From contig CANDAG010000010.1 in assembly GCA_947382625.1 (NCBI GenBank), positions 1 to 64,000 on the forward strand: a stretch of 64,000 nucleotides of DNA. The letters are read 5' to 3'. The notes under the pieces were generated by a model that made no database searches, was not told where the DNA came from, and saw nothing but the letters and a program-made list of their open reading frames with translations. This stretch comes from an uncultured Lachnospiraceae bacterium (GTDB lineage: Bacteria; Bacillota; Clostridia; Lachnospirales; Lachnospiraceae). The position numbers and the translations under genes were made by a program. This document shows positions 26,934 to 36,219 of this stretch, one piece after another (the first letter of the stretch is position 1; the number at the start of each line of letters is the position of its first letter).

Positions 26934-28749
26934 TGTCCTGGCGGCCTTATTTGCCTTTGCAGAGGTATGGGCGCTGCCCTGGATGCTCCCTGTAAGCGGG
27001 GAAAAGGAAAGGCTGGGTTATACCAACAGCATTTTTTCCTTTCTTTTGTTCGGTGCGTTTTTCTGGCTGATCCAAAGAGCCCTGAGCACCGGCTTTTCGG
27101 GAAAGAAGAGCAGATGGCTGGTTCCCGGGCTTTTGGGAACTCTTTTTTCCGGCTGTATGGTTTTTGGCGCCCGGCTGGATCAGAGAGGAAGCGTTCCCTT
27201 CCAGAGCGGGAGTATGTGGATCAGTATCCTGATCCTGGCGGTGGTAGGTTCGCTGCTGATTCGCTATTTCTGGGACAGGCTTTTCGAGTGGACAGAAGGA
27301 AGAGCCGGACGGGCGTTTCAGGAAAGGAACTCCGGGACAATGGAGGAGACCATGGATCCGGGAAGAAGGCCCAAAAGCTTTCTTCTGACCGCAGGGGTGA
27401 TCTTTTTGTGTTACCTTCCGGTGTTTCTGGCGGTATATCCCGGCTTTTTTGTCTATGACGCCCAGGAGGAATATCTGCAGGTGGTGACCCGGAATTTTTC
27501 CACCCATCACCCTCTTTTACATGTGCTGTTGCTGGGAGGGATCATTCAGCTGGTCTACAAGCTGACGGATTCCTACAATCTGGGGATCGCCTGTTATACC
27601 CTGATCCAGATGGGGGTGCTGTCCTTTATCTTTGCGGGATGTGTGGAGGCCTTAAGAGCAAGAGGGCTGAAGAAGGCGGGAAGGATTCTTCTCACTCTGT
27701 ATTTCGGAATATGTCCGGTGCTGGTGATGTTTTCCCTTTGCTCTGCCAAGGATGGGCTGTTTACAGGGATGCTCCTGATCATGGTGCTTCTTTTACAGGA
27801 GCTGTGTGAGGCTCCGGAGCAGTTTTTCGGGAATAAGAGAAAGGGGGCCCTTTTGTGGGCAGCTGCTCTTCTTATGATGCTGCTGCGCCATAACGGCTTT
27901 TATGCCTTTTTCGTTTTTGCAGTCTTCTGCTGCTGGTATTTAAAAAAGATTTGGAGGAAGCTGCTTCCATACTTTTTATCCATGGTTCTTTCCTACCTGA
28001 TCGTGAACGGGGCTCTTACGGGTATCCTTCATGCAGACGCCTCGGAGAATCAGGAGATCCTTACTGTGACCATCTCACAGCTGGCAAGAGTTTACGGGGA
28101 TGAGAAGGATAAGCTGCCCAAGGAGGAAGCGGAGGTATTGTACCGTTATCTGCCCAGGGAAGCCCTGGAGGCTTATCGTCCCAAGGTGACGGACGGGGTG
28201 AAGATCCACTTTAATAACGAAGCCTACGAAAAGGACAGGGCAGGCTATTTAAAGCTCTGGCTTAAGTGGGGGCTAAGGCATCCCTTTACTTATTTAAACG
28301 CATGGTTTATGACGTCCTACGGCTTCTGGTATCCGGACACGGTGATCGATGTGTATCGGGGAAACTCTGTTTTTACCTATACCTATGAGGACAGCTCTTA
28401 TTTCGGGTATGAGGTGGAGGCCCCCGGGGTGCGGGAAAGCAAGATCCCCTGGCTGGATGAATGCTACCGGCGGATGTCCCTTACCATTGCCCAGCAGAAA
28501 ATCCCGGCGGTGTCCATGGCATTTTCCCCGGGATTCCTGTTTTGGGTGACTGCCTTTTTCCTGGGCTTTCTCTTTTACCAAAGAAGGCCGGGGCAGGCGG
28601 TTCCTTTCTTGCTTCCGCTGCTGGTATGGCTTACGGTGATATTAGGGCCTACCTATCTGGTCAGGTATGTAGTATTTTTGTGGGCAGTGGCGCCGGTTCT
28701 GGTGTTTACAGTGTTTCATGGGCCGGGCAGGACCGGGGATCCAGAGTGA
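26863..28749 (+). CDS. DUF6020-like multi-pass membrane protein
   Basis: 628 residues from a GTG at 26863; an ATG at 26872 three codons on is as likely. About twelve to thirteen helices. Characteristic loop after the third or fourth helix: YPGFFVYDAQEEYLQVVTRN, then THHPLLHVLLLGG, which I associate with the DUF6020 family of Clostridia. The acidic YDAQEEY plus HHP pattern is GT-C-like. Probably a sugar transferase that uses the lipid-linked donor made by the overlapping GT2 gene. Confidence 0.65.
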   Translation: MTEMKEDLKQNLIQKGKTSPIACNVLAALFAFAEVWALPWMLPVSGEKERLGYTNSIFSFLLFGAFFWLIQRALSTGFSGKKSRWLVPGLLGTLFSGCMVFGARLDQRGSVPFQSGSMWISILILAVVGSLLIRYFWDRLFEWTEGRAGRAFQERNSGTMEETMDPGRRPKSFLLTAGVIFLCYLPVFLAVYPGFFVYDAQEEYLQVVTRNFSTHHPLLHVLLLGGIIQLVYKLTDSYNLGIACYTLIQMGVLSFIFAGCVEALRARGLKKAGRILLTLYFGICPVLVMFSLCSAKDGLFTGMLLIMVLLLQELCEAPEQFFGNKRKGALLWAAALLMMLLRHNGFYAFFVFAVFCCWYLKKIWRKLLPYFLSMVLSYLIVNGALTGILHADASENQEILTVTISQLARVYGDEKDKLPKEEAEVLYRYLPREALEAYRPKVTDGVKIHFNNEAYEKDRAGYLKLWLKWGLRHPFTYLNAWFMTSYGFWYPDTVIDVYRGNSVFTYTYEDSSYFGYEVEAPGVRESKIPWLDECYRRMSLTIAQQKIPAVSMAFSPGFLFWVTAFFLGFLFYQRRPGQAVPFLLPLLVWLTVILGPTYLVRYVVFLWAVAPVLVFTVFHGPGRTGDPE

Positions 28750-28764
28750 CGGTGGAACTGGAAT

Positions 28765-28793
28765 TTGATAATAAATGGCAACTGTGATATACT
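28765..28793 (+). promoter_or_regulatory. Internal sigma-A promoter before the O-antigen ligase-like gene
   Basis: TTGATA (28765-28770), 17-base spacer, TATACT (28788-28793) with an extended TGA just before the -10. It lies in the only sizeable gap (109 bases) in this part of the operon and would drive the ligase-PglF-PglE-PglC genes. Confidence 0.7.
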
Positions 28794-28858
28794 ACCAGTG
28801 CATCATTGATTGTGCCGATGCGTTCAGGTAAAGGGGTATCGGCAGGGAGAGTGTGGAA

Positions 28859-31405
28859 ATGAAAAAGATCGTATACGAAAGCAAGGCAATACAGGCGGTG
28901 ATTTTGATCCTGGCAGCAGTGATCCTGGTAAGTCTCTGGCCTTTCCGGATCTGGCATGAGAAGGTGACGACATCTGTTCCGCCTGCTACAGGCACCATGA
29001 CAGAGGTGATCGATGAGGAGAGAACGGTGCTGCAGGGGATTGTGGCGCAGTATGATCATATGGATACCATTGAGGTTTATCTGGATGAGAACAGTGTGGG
29101 GAAACACTTTTATGTGAGGATCCTGGACGAGCAGTGGCAGGTGGTCTGCGAGGAAAAGGCGGCCATCGACCATGAGAAGCTTCCCGGCTATCAGAAGGCC
29201 ATGATCGATATCGACATGGAAGTGGGAAAAATGTACTATGTGATCCTGCAGGGAGAGGAATCGGAGATCTTTGCAGGCTGTGAGGCGGTGTCCCCTGAGG
29301 ACATGCCTTATATGGGAACCATGTATTATGCAGATTCCACGGTGGAAGGCATGAGCCTTGTGGCAAACTATAATTATGGCGTGCCCCTCAGAAAAACCAG
29401 GGTTCTCCTCGTTGGGCTTTTGACGGTGGCAGGGGCGGCGCTTCTGCTTCTGGCAGTGCGTCTTTATTATAAGAAAAAAGAGGACAGGCTGATCACTGTG
29501 GAGAAGGTATTCAAAAGAGTGATGAACCCGGTGGTCTGTGTCGGGGCGGCCTTTGGCCTTCTGGCAGTGCTGTTGGGCTTTTGCGGGCCTTATTTTCTGG
29601 ATAATACCATGTATTTTGTGGGGATCCTGTTTCTTACCCTGATCCTGTTTTATGGCATTAACCATAACAGAGACGGGCAGGAGGCTGTCATCACCTGGGA
29701 TTATTTAAGATCCCACTGTGGGGATCTGATCCAGTCGGCAGCCATTGCAGGAGCCATTGCCGGGTGCTGTGATTATGTAAACGGCCTGTACGATATCCAT
29801 CATGCAGCCGCAGAGCGCAAGGAAATGTTCTGGTTTGCCATTGCCATCATGGCAATGTTCCGGTGGAAAGAAATCTTTAATCTGTATAATCTGATCTATA
29901 TTATTGCGGCAGGGCTTGTGGGCTATGGCTATTACAGCCGGAGCATGGCGGCTTTTCCGGAGGATGTGGAGGCGCCTGTGATCGTTGCCCTTAAGTATAC
30001 GGTTCTGATCGGGATCCTCTTAGGACTGATCCTGATCCGCACGGTGATCGCTTTATGCCGGAGACGGCTGGCAAAGCCCAGGTATCTCTATGCAGGGCTT
30101 CTGGCAGTGTTTTTTGCGGCCATCATCATTTTCCGCAACGGGAGATGGTGGGGCGTGGTCATGGCGGCGGCCTTTACCCTGTTTTATGTAAGCTACGGAA
30201 TGTGGGAGCACAAGGGAAGGATCCTGGTGAACATTGCCAGGGGTGTGATCCTGCAGTTTGTCTGGTCAACCGGGTACTGTCTGCTGCACAGGCCTTATGT
30301 GTCCTACCGGAACGCCAGATATACCCACATTTTTCATACCGTGACCATTACGGCCGCCTACCTTACCATGGTGGAGTGTGCAGCGGCGGTGATTTTGCTG
30401 GATAAGCTCAGAAGGAGCCGTAAGCTGAAGGATTGCTGGAAGGAGATGGCGCTTTTTGGAGTGGCTTCCTCTTATATGTTTTTTACCATGGCAAGAACAG
30501 CCTTCTTCTCTGTGGGCATTGCGTTGGTGGTTGCCCTTGTGGTGATCGTTTCCGGAAAAGGTAAAAAGCGGCTGGCAGGCATAGGGAAAAATCTGTGCAT
30601 CCTGGTTGTGTCTGTTGTGGTATGCTTTCCTGTGACCTTTACGGCACAGCGGAATATCCCTATCCTGGTAAGCGACCCCTTTCTTCATGAGATCGAGTAT
30701 TCTATGTACTGTCCGGATGACGTTATGAGAGGCAGAAAGATCGGGTCTTATAACTTTATGCGGGTAGGACGTTTTATTGATGTGTTCGGAGAAAAGATTT
30801 TCGGCATTCCCGAGGGAACCTTTGATGTTTATGGGGAGCTGAAGCAGGCAGCCTATGAAAGAAGCCTGAAAAATAAGGATAAGACCCAGGCCCGTGCCGG
30901 TGTCCGGGCAGAAGAAAATGAGGATGTGCTGGTGGCCTTTGCCGGTTCTCTGCCGGGGGATCTTCTTGTGGCCGATCCGGAGGAGGAGCTGCCCGGAGAG
31001 CTGCCGGAGGAGATACCGGAGGATCAGGATTATACCAATGGCCGTCTGGATATTTTCCGTTCCTATATTGAACAGTTAAATACCACAGGGCATGAAGAGA
31101 TGGGCGCTCTTCTCAAAAACGGGGAAATTGCTACCCATGCCCATAACATTTACCTGCAGGTGGCCTATGACCACGGTATTTTTGTAGGGATCCTGTTTGT
31201 TTTGGTGGGGATTGGAACTTTCGTGGCTTCCTTCCGTTATTATCACCGAAAAAAGGATAAAATAACCTATGCGGCCCTGCCTTTGGTTGTGACAACGGCA
31301 GTGGCGGTGGCAGGGCTTGTGGAGTGGATCTTCCATCTGAGCAATCCCTGCGGTCTTTTGCTGATGCTGGCCATCACACCCCTTGTATTTGAAGATGAAG
31401 GTTAA
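28859..31405 (+). CDS. O-antigen ligase/polymerase-like membrane protein
   Basis: 848 residues from ATG 28859, chosen because AGGGAG lies 9 bases upstream; a GTG at 28853 is also in frame. One N-terminal helix, a ~150-residue extracellular part, then about ten to twelve helices. Near residue 757 the loop IATHAHNIYLQVAYDHG carries the H-x-H-N motif of Wzy/WaaL-type enzymes that polymerise or ligate lipid-linked glycans. An acidic Pro/Glu-rich stretch (DPEEELPGELPEEIPEDQD) comes before it. It would join the finished glycan to another glycan unit or acceptor (inference). Confidence 0.75.
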   Translation: MKKIVYESKAIQAVILILAAVILVSLWPFRIWHEKVTTSVPPATGTMTEVIDEERTVLQGIVAQYDHMDTIEVYLDENSVGKHFYVRILDEQWQVVCEEKAAIDHEKLPGYQKAMIDIDMEVGKMYYVILQGEESEIFAGCEAVSPEDMPYMGTMYYADSTVEGMSLVANYNYGVPLRKTRVLLVGLLTVAGAALLLLAVRLYYKKKEDRLITVEKVFKRVMNPVVCVGAAFGLLAVLLGFCGPYFLDNTMYFVGILFLTLILFYGINHNRDGQEAVITWDYLRSHCGDLIQSAAIAGAIAGCCDYVNGLYDIHHAAAERKEMFWFAIAIMAMFRWKEIFNLYNLIYIIAAGLVGYGYYSRSMAAFPEDVEAPVIVALKYTVLIGILLGLILIRTVIALCRRRLAKPRYLYAGLLAVFFAAIIIFRNGRWWGVVMAAAFTLFYVSYGMWEHKGRILVNIARGVILQFVWSTGYCLLHRPYVSYRNARYTHIFHTVTITAAYLTMVECAAAVILLDKLRRSRKLKDCWKEMALFGVASSYMFFTMARTAFFSVGIALVVALVVIVSGKGKKRLAGIGKNLCILVVSVVVCFPVTFTAQRNIPILVSDPFLHEIEYSMYCPDDVMRGRKIGSYNFMRVGRFIDVFGEKIFGIPEGTFDVYGELKQAAYERSLKNKDKTQARAGVRAEENEDVLVAFAGSLPGDLLVADPEEELPGELPEEIPEDQDYTNGRLDIFRSYIEQLNTTGHEEMGALLKNGEIATHAHNIYLQVAYDHGIFVGILFVLVGIGTFVASFRYYHRKKDKITYAALPLVVTTAVAVAGLVEWIFHLSNPCGLLLMLAITPLVFEDEG

Positions 31406-31408
31406 ACC

Positions 31409-33304
31409 ATGGAGAAAAAAACCAGAAAACCCCTGAATGTAAAATTATTTTATAGAAGAACCTGCCTGATCATTTATGATATCATCAGTGTGATCGGAGC
31501 CAGCTATTTGGCGTTGCTGATGCGTTACAGCTTTGATTTTTCAGCCATACCTCAGCACTTTATCGATCCCATCAACCGGTTTTTACCGGTGAATATCCTG
31601 ATCACAGTGGCGGTGCTGTATGTGTTCCGGATGTATCACAGCGTATGGGCCTTTGCGGGAGAGACGGAGCTGCAGAATCTGGTGATGTCCAGTATAGTTT
31701 CCGCTGTCTGCTACAGTGTGGGCATCCAGTTTTTCCGGGCTGAGGGACAGCAGGCGGTTCCAAGCAGCTACTATTTTCTTTATGTCTTTTTGCTGATCAG
31801 CCTGGTGTTTGTGAGCCGTTTTTCCTACCGCTTTTTCAGAAGCCTGAAGCATAAGCAGCAGAACAAAAACAACAGTATCTCCGTGATGGTGATCGGGGCA
31901 GGAGAGGCTGCCAATCTGATCATCAAGGAGATCGTAAACAGCAATTTCTCCACCATGGTCATCCGGTGTATCATAGATGATGACCCGGGTAAATGGGGAA
32001 GGTTTATCCAGGGTATCAAGGTGGTAGGAGGAAGAGACAAGATCATCGAGTGTGCGGATATCTTCGGCATCGATGAGATCATCGTGGCGATGCCCTCCAT
32101 TTCCCGGATGGAGCTGTCTTCGGTTCTGGACATCTGTAAGGAAACCAGCTGTAAGCTCCGTTCCCTGCCCGGCATGTATCAGCTGGTAAACGGAGAGGTC
32201 AGCGTCAGCAAGCTGCGGGATGTGGAGGTAGAGGATCTTCTGGGACGGGATCCCATCGAGGTAGACTTAAATTCTATTCTGGGCTATGTGAAGGACAAAA
32301 AGGTATTGGTCACCGGCGGGGGAGGCTCCATCGGCAGTGAGCTCTGCAGGCAGATTGCCACCCATTACCCGGCACAGCTGATCATTGTGGACATTTATGA
32401 GAACAGCGCTTATGATATCCAGCAGGAGCTACTGTCCAAATATCCGGAGCTGTCTTTGGTGGTGCTGATCGCTTCCGTGCGCAATACCAACCGTATGAAC
32501 TGGATCTTTGAAACTTATAAGCCGGATATCGTATACCATGCGGCGGCTCATAAGCATGTGCCGCTGATGGAGGACAGCCCTAATGAGGCAGTGAAGAATA
32601 ATGTATTCGGTACCTGGAAGACCGCCCAGGCGGCGGCTATGAATGACGTCAAACGGTTTGTGATGATCTCTACCGACAAGGCCGTGAATCCCACCAATAT
32701 TATGGGAGCCAGCAAGCGGATCTGCGAGATGATCATCCAGACCTTCAACAAGCACTATGACACGGAATTTGTGGCGGTGCGTTTTGGAAATGTATTAGGG
32801 AGCAACGGCAGTGTGATCCCTCTGTTTAAAAAGCAGATCCTGGCCGGGGGACCGGTGACCGTTACCCATCCGGACATCATCCGGTATTTTATGACCATAC
32901 CCGAGGCGGTTTCCCTGGTGCTGCAGGCGGGAGCCTACGCCAAGGGGGGCGAGATCTTTGTGCTGGATATGGGAAAGCCGGTTAAGATCCTGGATCTGGC
33001 CAAAAATCTGATCCGTCTCTCCGGTTATCGGGTAGGAGAGGATATCAAAATCGAGTTTACCGGACTCCGTCCCGGAGAAAAGCTGTATGAGGAGCTTTTG
33101 ATGGCGGAGGAGGGGATGACGGAAACCGCCAATAAGCTGATCCATATCGGGAAGCCCATAGAGATCGATGAGAGCGCCTTTTTTGTACAGCTGAAGGCCT
33201 TAAAAGAAGCATCCAAAAATGAGAGCAATGATATCAGACCTATGATCAGGGAGATCGTGCCGACTTATCATTACAAAAAAAATGAATCGGCGGAAAGGGA
33301 ATAA
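31409..33304 (+). CDS. Membrane-anchored UDP-HexNAc 4,6-dehydratase (PglF/CapD-like)
   Basis: 631 residues. Four N-terminal helices (about 18-140), a first Rossmann domain with VMVIGAGEAAN near 165, and a C-terminal short-chain dehydrogenase domain: GGGGSIGSELCRQ near 302, AAAHKHVPLME near 383 and the catalytic-type STDKAVNPTNIMGASKR near 418, as in PglF. PglF-type enzymes make UDP-4-keto-6-deoxy-GlcNAc with retention of C5. The next gene is the matching aminotransferase. This is not PseB, the shorter soluble inverting enzyme. Confidence 0.9.
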   Translation: MEKKTRKPLNVKLFYRRTCLIIYDIISVIGASYLALLMRYSFDFSAIPQHFIDPINRFLPVNILITVAVLYVFRMYHSVWAFAGETELQNLVMSSIVSAVCYSVGIQFFRAEGQQAVPSSYYFLYVFLLISLVFVSRFSYRFFRSLKHKQQNKNNSISVMVIGAGEAANLIIKEIVNSNFSTMVIRCIIDDDPGKWGRFIQGIKVVGGRDKIIECADIFGIDEIIVAMPSISRMELSSVLDICKETSCKLRSLPGMYQLVNGEVSVSKLRDVEVEDLLGRDPIEVDLNSILGYVKDKKVLVTGGGGSIGSELCRQIATHYPAQLIIVDIYENSAYDIQQELLSKYPELSLVVLIASVRNTNRMNWIFETYKPDIVYHAAAHKHVPLMEDSPNEAVKNNVFGTWKTAQAAAMNDVKRFVMISTDKAVNPTNIMGASKRICEMIIQTFNKHYDTEFVAVRFGNVLGSNGSVIPLFKKQILAGGPVTVTHPDIIRYFMTIPEAVSLVLQAGAYAKGGEIFVLDMGKPVKILDLAKNLIRLSGYRVGEDIKIEFTGLRPGEKLYEELLMAEEGMTETANKLIHIGKPIEIDESAFFVQLKALKEASKNESNDIRPMIREIVPTYHYKKNESAERE

Positions 33305-33305
33305 C

Positions 33306-34493
33306 ATGGAAAATAAACGGATCTATCTTTCGTGCCCCACCATGCACGGGGAGGAGCAGGAATTTATCAAGGAGGCCTTTGATACCAACTGGGTGGCCCC
33401 TCTTGGACCGAATGTGAACGCTTTTGAGAAGGAAATGGCAGAGTATGTGAACATCCCCTATGCCTCGGCCTTAAGTGCAGGAACCGCAGCCATCCATCTT
33501 GCACTGAAGATTTTAGGGGTGGGAGAGGGAGATGTGGTCTTCGTACCCTCCCTGACCTTCAGCGCCACCTGCAATCCGGTGGTATACGAGAAGGCAACCC
33601 CTGTATTTATCGATTCGGAGTGGGATACCTGGAACATGGATCCTAAGGCCCTTGAAAAGGCTTTTGAAAAATATCCTAACCCCAGGGCAGTGATCCCGGT
33701 CCATCTCTACGGAACCCCGGCAAAGCTGGATGAGATCATGGCTCTTTGCGAGGCCCATCATGTGCCGGTGATCGAGGATGCGGCGGAGTCCCTTGGAAGC
33801 ACCTATAAGGGAAAGCATACGGGTACCTTCGGTAAGATCGGGATTTATTCCTTTAACGGAAACAAGATCATCACCACCTCCGGCGGCGGCATGCTGGTGG
33901 CAAGAGAGGAAGAGATCACAAAGAAAGCCACCTTCCTTGCAACCCAGGCCAGAGATCCTGCCAGACATTACCAGCATTCCCAGATCGGTTATAATTACAG
34001 GATGAGCAATATTGTGGCAGGGATCGGCAGAGGCCAGCTCCTGCACTTAGAAGAGCATAAGGCCCTGAAGAAGGCAATCTATCAGCAATATAAGGAGGCC
34101 TTTGCAGATATACCGGAGATCAGCTTAAATCCCTTGAATCCGGAGGGGGACGCCAACTGCTGGCTTACCGGAATGCGGATCCATGAGGAGAGCCCGGTGA
34201 CGCCGGATCAGGTGATGGATGCGCTGGCAGAGTATAACATTGAGACACGCCCTGTGTGGAAGCCCATGCATCTGCAGCCGGTGTTTGCAGACTGTGATTT
34301 TGTTACCGCGGATGAGGAGGCGGCAGACTCCGTGACAGAGGTCAGGAACAATCAGGGAGATCTGATCCGGCGGCCCGGAAGCATTTCCCAGAAGATCTTT
34401 GACAGGGGCTTATGCCTTCCAAGCGATATCAAAAATACAAAAGAGGACATGGAGCTGATCATCGGCATTGTGCGGAAATGCTTCGGGAAATAG
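33306..34493 (+). CDS. PglE-like UDP-4-keto-sugar aminotransferase
   Basis: 395 residues from ATG 33306 behind AAAGGGAA; an in-frame ATG at 33282 lies inside the dehydratase gene. DegT/DnrJ family with LSCPTMHGEEQEF, VAPLGPNVNAFE, SAGTAAIHLAL, IEDAAESLGS and PLP lysine K187 in YSFNGNKIITTSGGG, a form seen in PglE/LegC-type enzymes. It would turn the PglF product into UDP-4-amino-4,6-dideoxy-GlcNAc, precursor of bacillosamine. No PglD acetyltransferase follows; an ATP-grasp gene does. Confidence 0.88.
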   Translation: MENKRIYLSCPTMHGEEQEFIKEAFDTNWVAPLGPNVNAFEKEMAEYVNIPYASALSAGTAAIHLALKILGVGEGDVVFVPSLTFSATCNPVVYEKATPVFIDSEWDTWNMDPKALEKAFEKYPNPRAVIPVHLYGTPAKLDEIMALCEAHHVPVIEDAAESLGSTYKGKHTGTFGKIGIYSFNGNKIITTSGGGMLVAREEEITKKATFLATQARDPARHYQHSQIGYNYRMSNIVAGIGRGQLLHLEEHKALKKAIYQQYKEAFADIPEISLNPLNPEGDANCWLTGMRIHEESPVTPDQVMDALAEYNIETRPVWKPMHLQPVFADCDFVTADEEAADSVTEVRNNQGDLIRRPGSISQKIFDRGLCLPSDIKNTKEDMELIIGIVRKCFGK

Positions 34494-34530
34494 GAAGCAA
34501 AGGAGTCTGCAGCAATAAAGGAAAAAGGCT

Positions 34531-35220
34531 ATGTACAAAAAATTCGGAAAGCGTCTGCTTGACATCTTAATATCTTTTATGGCTATTGTGATCCTCTCTC
34601 CTGTGCTTCTGGTATTGTGGATCCTGGTAAGGATAAAGCTGGGGAGTCCGGCGTTATTTACCCAGGAGAGGCCGGGGAAGGACGGAAAAATCTTTCGGCT
34701 TCATAAGTTCCGTTCTATGACCGATGAGAGAGATGGAGAAGGAAATCTCCTTCCCGATGAGGTGCGTCTTACTTCTTTCGGGAAGAAGCTGCGAAGCACC
34801 AGTCTGGACGAGCTGCCTGAGCTGTTTAGTATTTTGAAGGGAGATATGAGCATCATCGGGCCCAGGCCCCTGCTTGTCAAATATCTGCCTCTTTATAATG
34901 AGACCCAGAGACACCGGCATGATGTCCGGCCCGGGCTCACCGGGCTTGCCCAGATCAATGGCCGCAACGCCATCACCTGGGAAAAGAAGTTCGAGTATGA
35001 TGTGGAGTATGTAAACAACCTTTCTTTTGGACTGGATATGAGGATTTTTTTCGGGACCATATGGGCAGTACTCAAAAGAGAGGGCATTAACAGTGAGAGC
35101 GACGCCACCATGGAGGCGTTTACAGGAACAATAGTCCCGGGAACTTCTGTCCCCGGAATAAAGGAGCCCGAAACAAAAATTCCTGAAACAAAGGCTTCGG
35201 AGGGAGAGAGCGGAAAATGA
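34531..35220 (+). CDS. Phosphoglycosyl transferase (PglC/WcaJ family)
   Basis: 229 residues. One N-terminal re-entrant hydrophobic segment (about 8-33), then the core with the catalytic dyad D93-E94 in STSLDELPELF, FRSMTDE, SIIGPRPLL and VRPGLTGLAQINGRN. It moves a sugar-1-phosphate from a UDP-sugar to undecaprenyl phosphate and so starts glycan assembly; next to PglF/PglE its substrate is probably the UDP-diamino sugar. Odd feature: an extra C-terminal tail of about 30 residues with Pro-Glu-Thr-rich near-repeats (VPGIKEPETKIPETK). Confidence 0.92.
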   Translation: MYKKFGKRLLDILISFMAIVILSPVLLVLWILVRIKLGSPALFTQERPGKDGKIFRLHKFRSMTDERDGEGNLLPDEVRLTSFGKKLRSTSLDELPELFSILKGDMSIIGPRPLLVKYLPLYNETQRHRHDVRPGLTGLAQINGRNAITWEKKFEYDVEYVNNLSFGLDMRIFFGTIWAVLKREGINSESDATMEAFTGTIVPGTSVPGIKEPETKIPETKASEGESGK

Positions 35221-36215
35221 ATCTGTTATTTTGCAGTGTGGGAAGAAGATGTGAGCTTTTGAAGGATTTCAGACGTACTCTGGGGGAGGAACTGAAGATC
35301 GTGGTGACCGATCACAGTGAGGTGGCGCCGGCCATGGCCTTTGCCGACAGGGCCTATCAGGTTCCTCTGATCCGTGATCCGGAGTATATTCCCATGATCC
35401 TGGAAATCTGTAAAAAAGAAGAAATAGATGCGGTGACAACCCTGATCGATCCGGAGATCATGCTCCTCGCAGAGCACAGGGCAGAGTTTGAAGCGTTGGG
35501 GGTGCTGGTGCTTGCCCCTTATGAGGAGACGGCCAGGCTTTGCTTTGACAAATATGAGATGTATCGTTTCCTTACCCGGAACAACATCAACACCCCGAGA
35601 ACCTGGGGCAGCTTTTCGGACTTTTTGAAGGCTTATGAGGCAGGGGAAATTTCGTTCCCGGTATTTGTAAAGCCCAGAACCGGCAGCGGCAGTGTGGGGG
35701 CCCGGAGGATCGATACTCCGGAGCTGCTTGGGCAGGTCATGGAGGAAGATAAGAGCCTGATCGTCCAGGAGCTTATGACGGGACAGGATCTGGACGCGGA
35801 CGTTTATGTGGATACCATCAGCCACCAGCCGGTGGCAATCTTTTCCAAGCGTAAGCTTTCAACCACCATTGGGGGAGCAAACAAGACCATTTCCTTTAAG
35901 GATGAGGCGCTGTTTGCTTTTATCAGGAAGGTTCTCTCCCTTATGAAGTTCTGCGGTCCTTTGGATATGGATTTCTTTTATCAGGACGGAGAATACTATC
36001 TCTCCGAGATCAATCCCAGATTCGGCGGCGCCTATCTGCACGCCTACGGAGCCGGCGTGGACTTTGTAAAGCTGATCAGGGAGAATGCGGCAGGGAGAGA
36101 AAACAGGGAAAATATCGGGGACTTTGAGGAAGATGTGGTAATGATGATGTACGACAGTGTGGTGATACGAAAGAAAAGCGAGATTGAGGCCGCATTGTGT
36201 TCCCTGGAGGGCTGA
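35217..36215 (+). CDS. ATP-grasp ligase-like protein (PglE/PglC-linked)
   Basis: 332 residues, overlapping the PglC-like gene by 4 bases. PreATP-grasp N-terminus (LLFCSVGRRCELLKDF), ATP-grasp core with FPVFVKPRTGSGSVGARRI near 145, LIVQELMTGQDLDADVYV near 182, and the metal-binding YLSEINPRFGGAYLHAYGAG near 265. It resembles carbamoyl-phosphate-synthase-like ATP-grasp proteins of polysaccharide loci. It stands where an acetyltransferase (PglD) would be expected, so it may acylate the 4-amino group with an amino acid or other acid; inference only. Confidence 0.8.
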   Translation: MNLLFCSVGRRCELLKDFRRTLGEELKIVVTDHSEVAPAMAFADRAYQVPLIRDPEYIPMILEICKKEEIDAVTTLIDPEIMLLAEHRAEFEALGVLVLAPYEETARLCFDKYEMYRFLTRNNINTPRTWGSFSDFLKAYEAGEISFPVFVKPRTGSGSVGARRIDTPELLGQVMEEDKSLIVQELMTGQDLDADVYVDTISHQPVAIFSKRKLSTTIGGANKTISFKDEALFAFIRKVLSLMKFCGPLDMDFFYQDGEYYLSEINPRFGGAYLHAYGAGVDFVKLIRENAAGRENRENIGDFEEDVVMMMYDSVVIRKKSEIEAALCSLEG

Positions 36216-36219
36216 AGCT

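Noticed and set aside
28706..29665. - strand open frame (319 codons) near the internal promoter
   Set aside because: It covers the start of the O-antigen ligase-like gene and the promoter, with His/Gln-rich non-protein-like sequence.
31409..33304. Calling the membrane dehydratase PseB
   Set aside because: It has four N-terminal helices and two Rossmann domains (631 residues), the PglF/CapD layout, while PseB is a soluble enzyme of about 330 residues.
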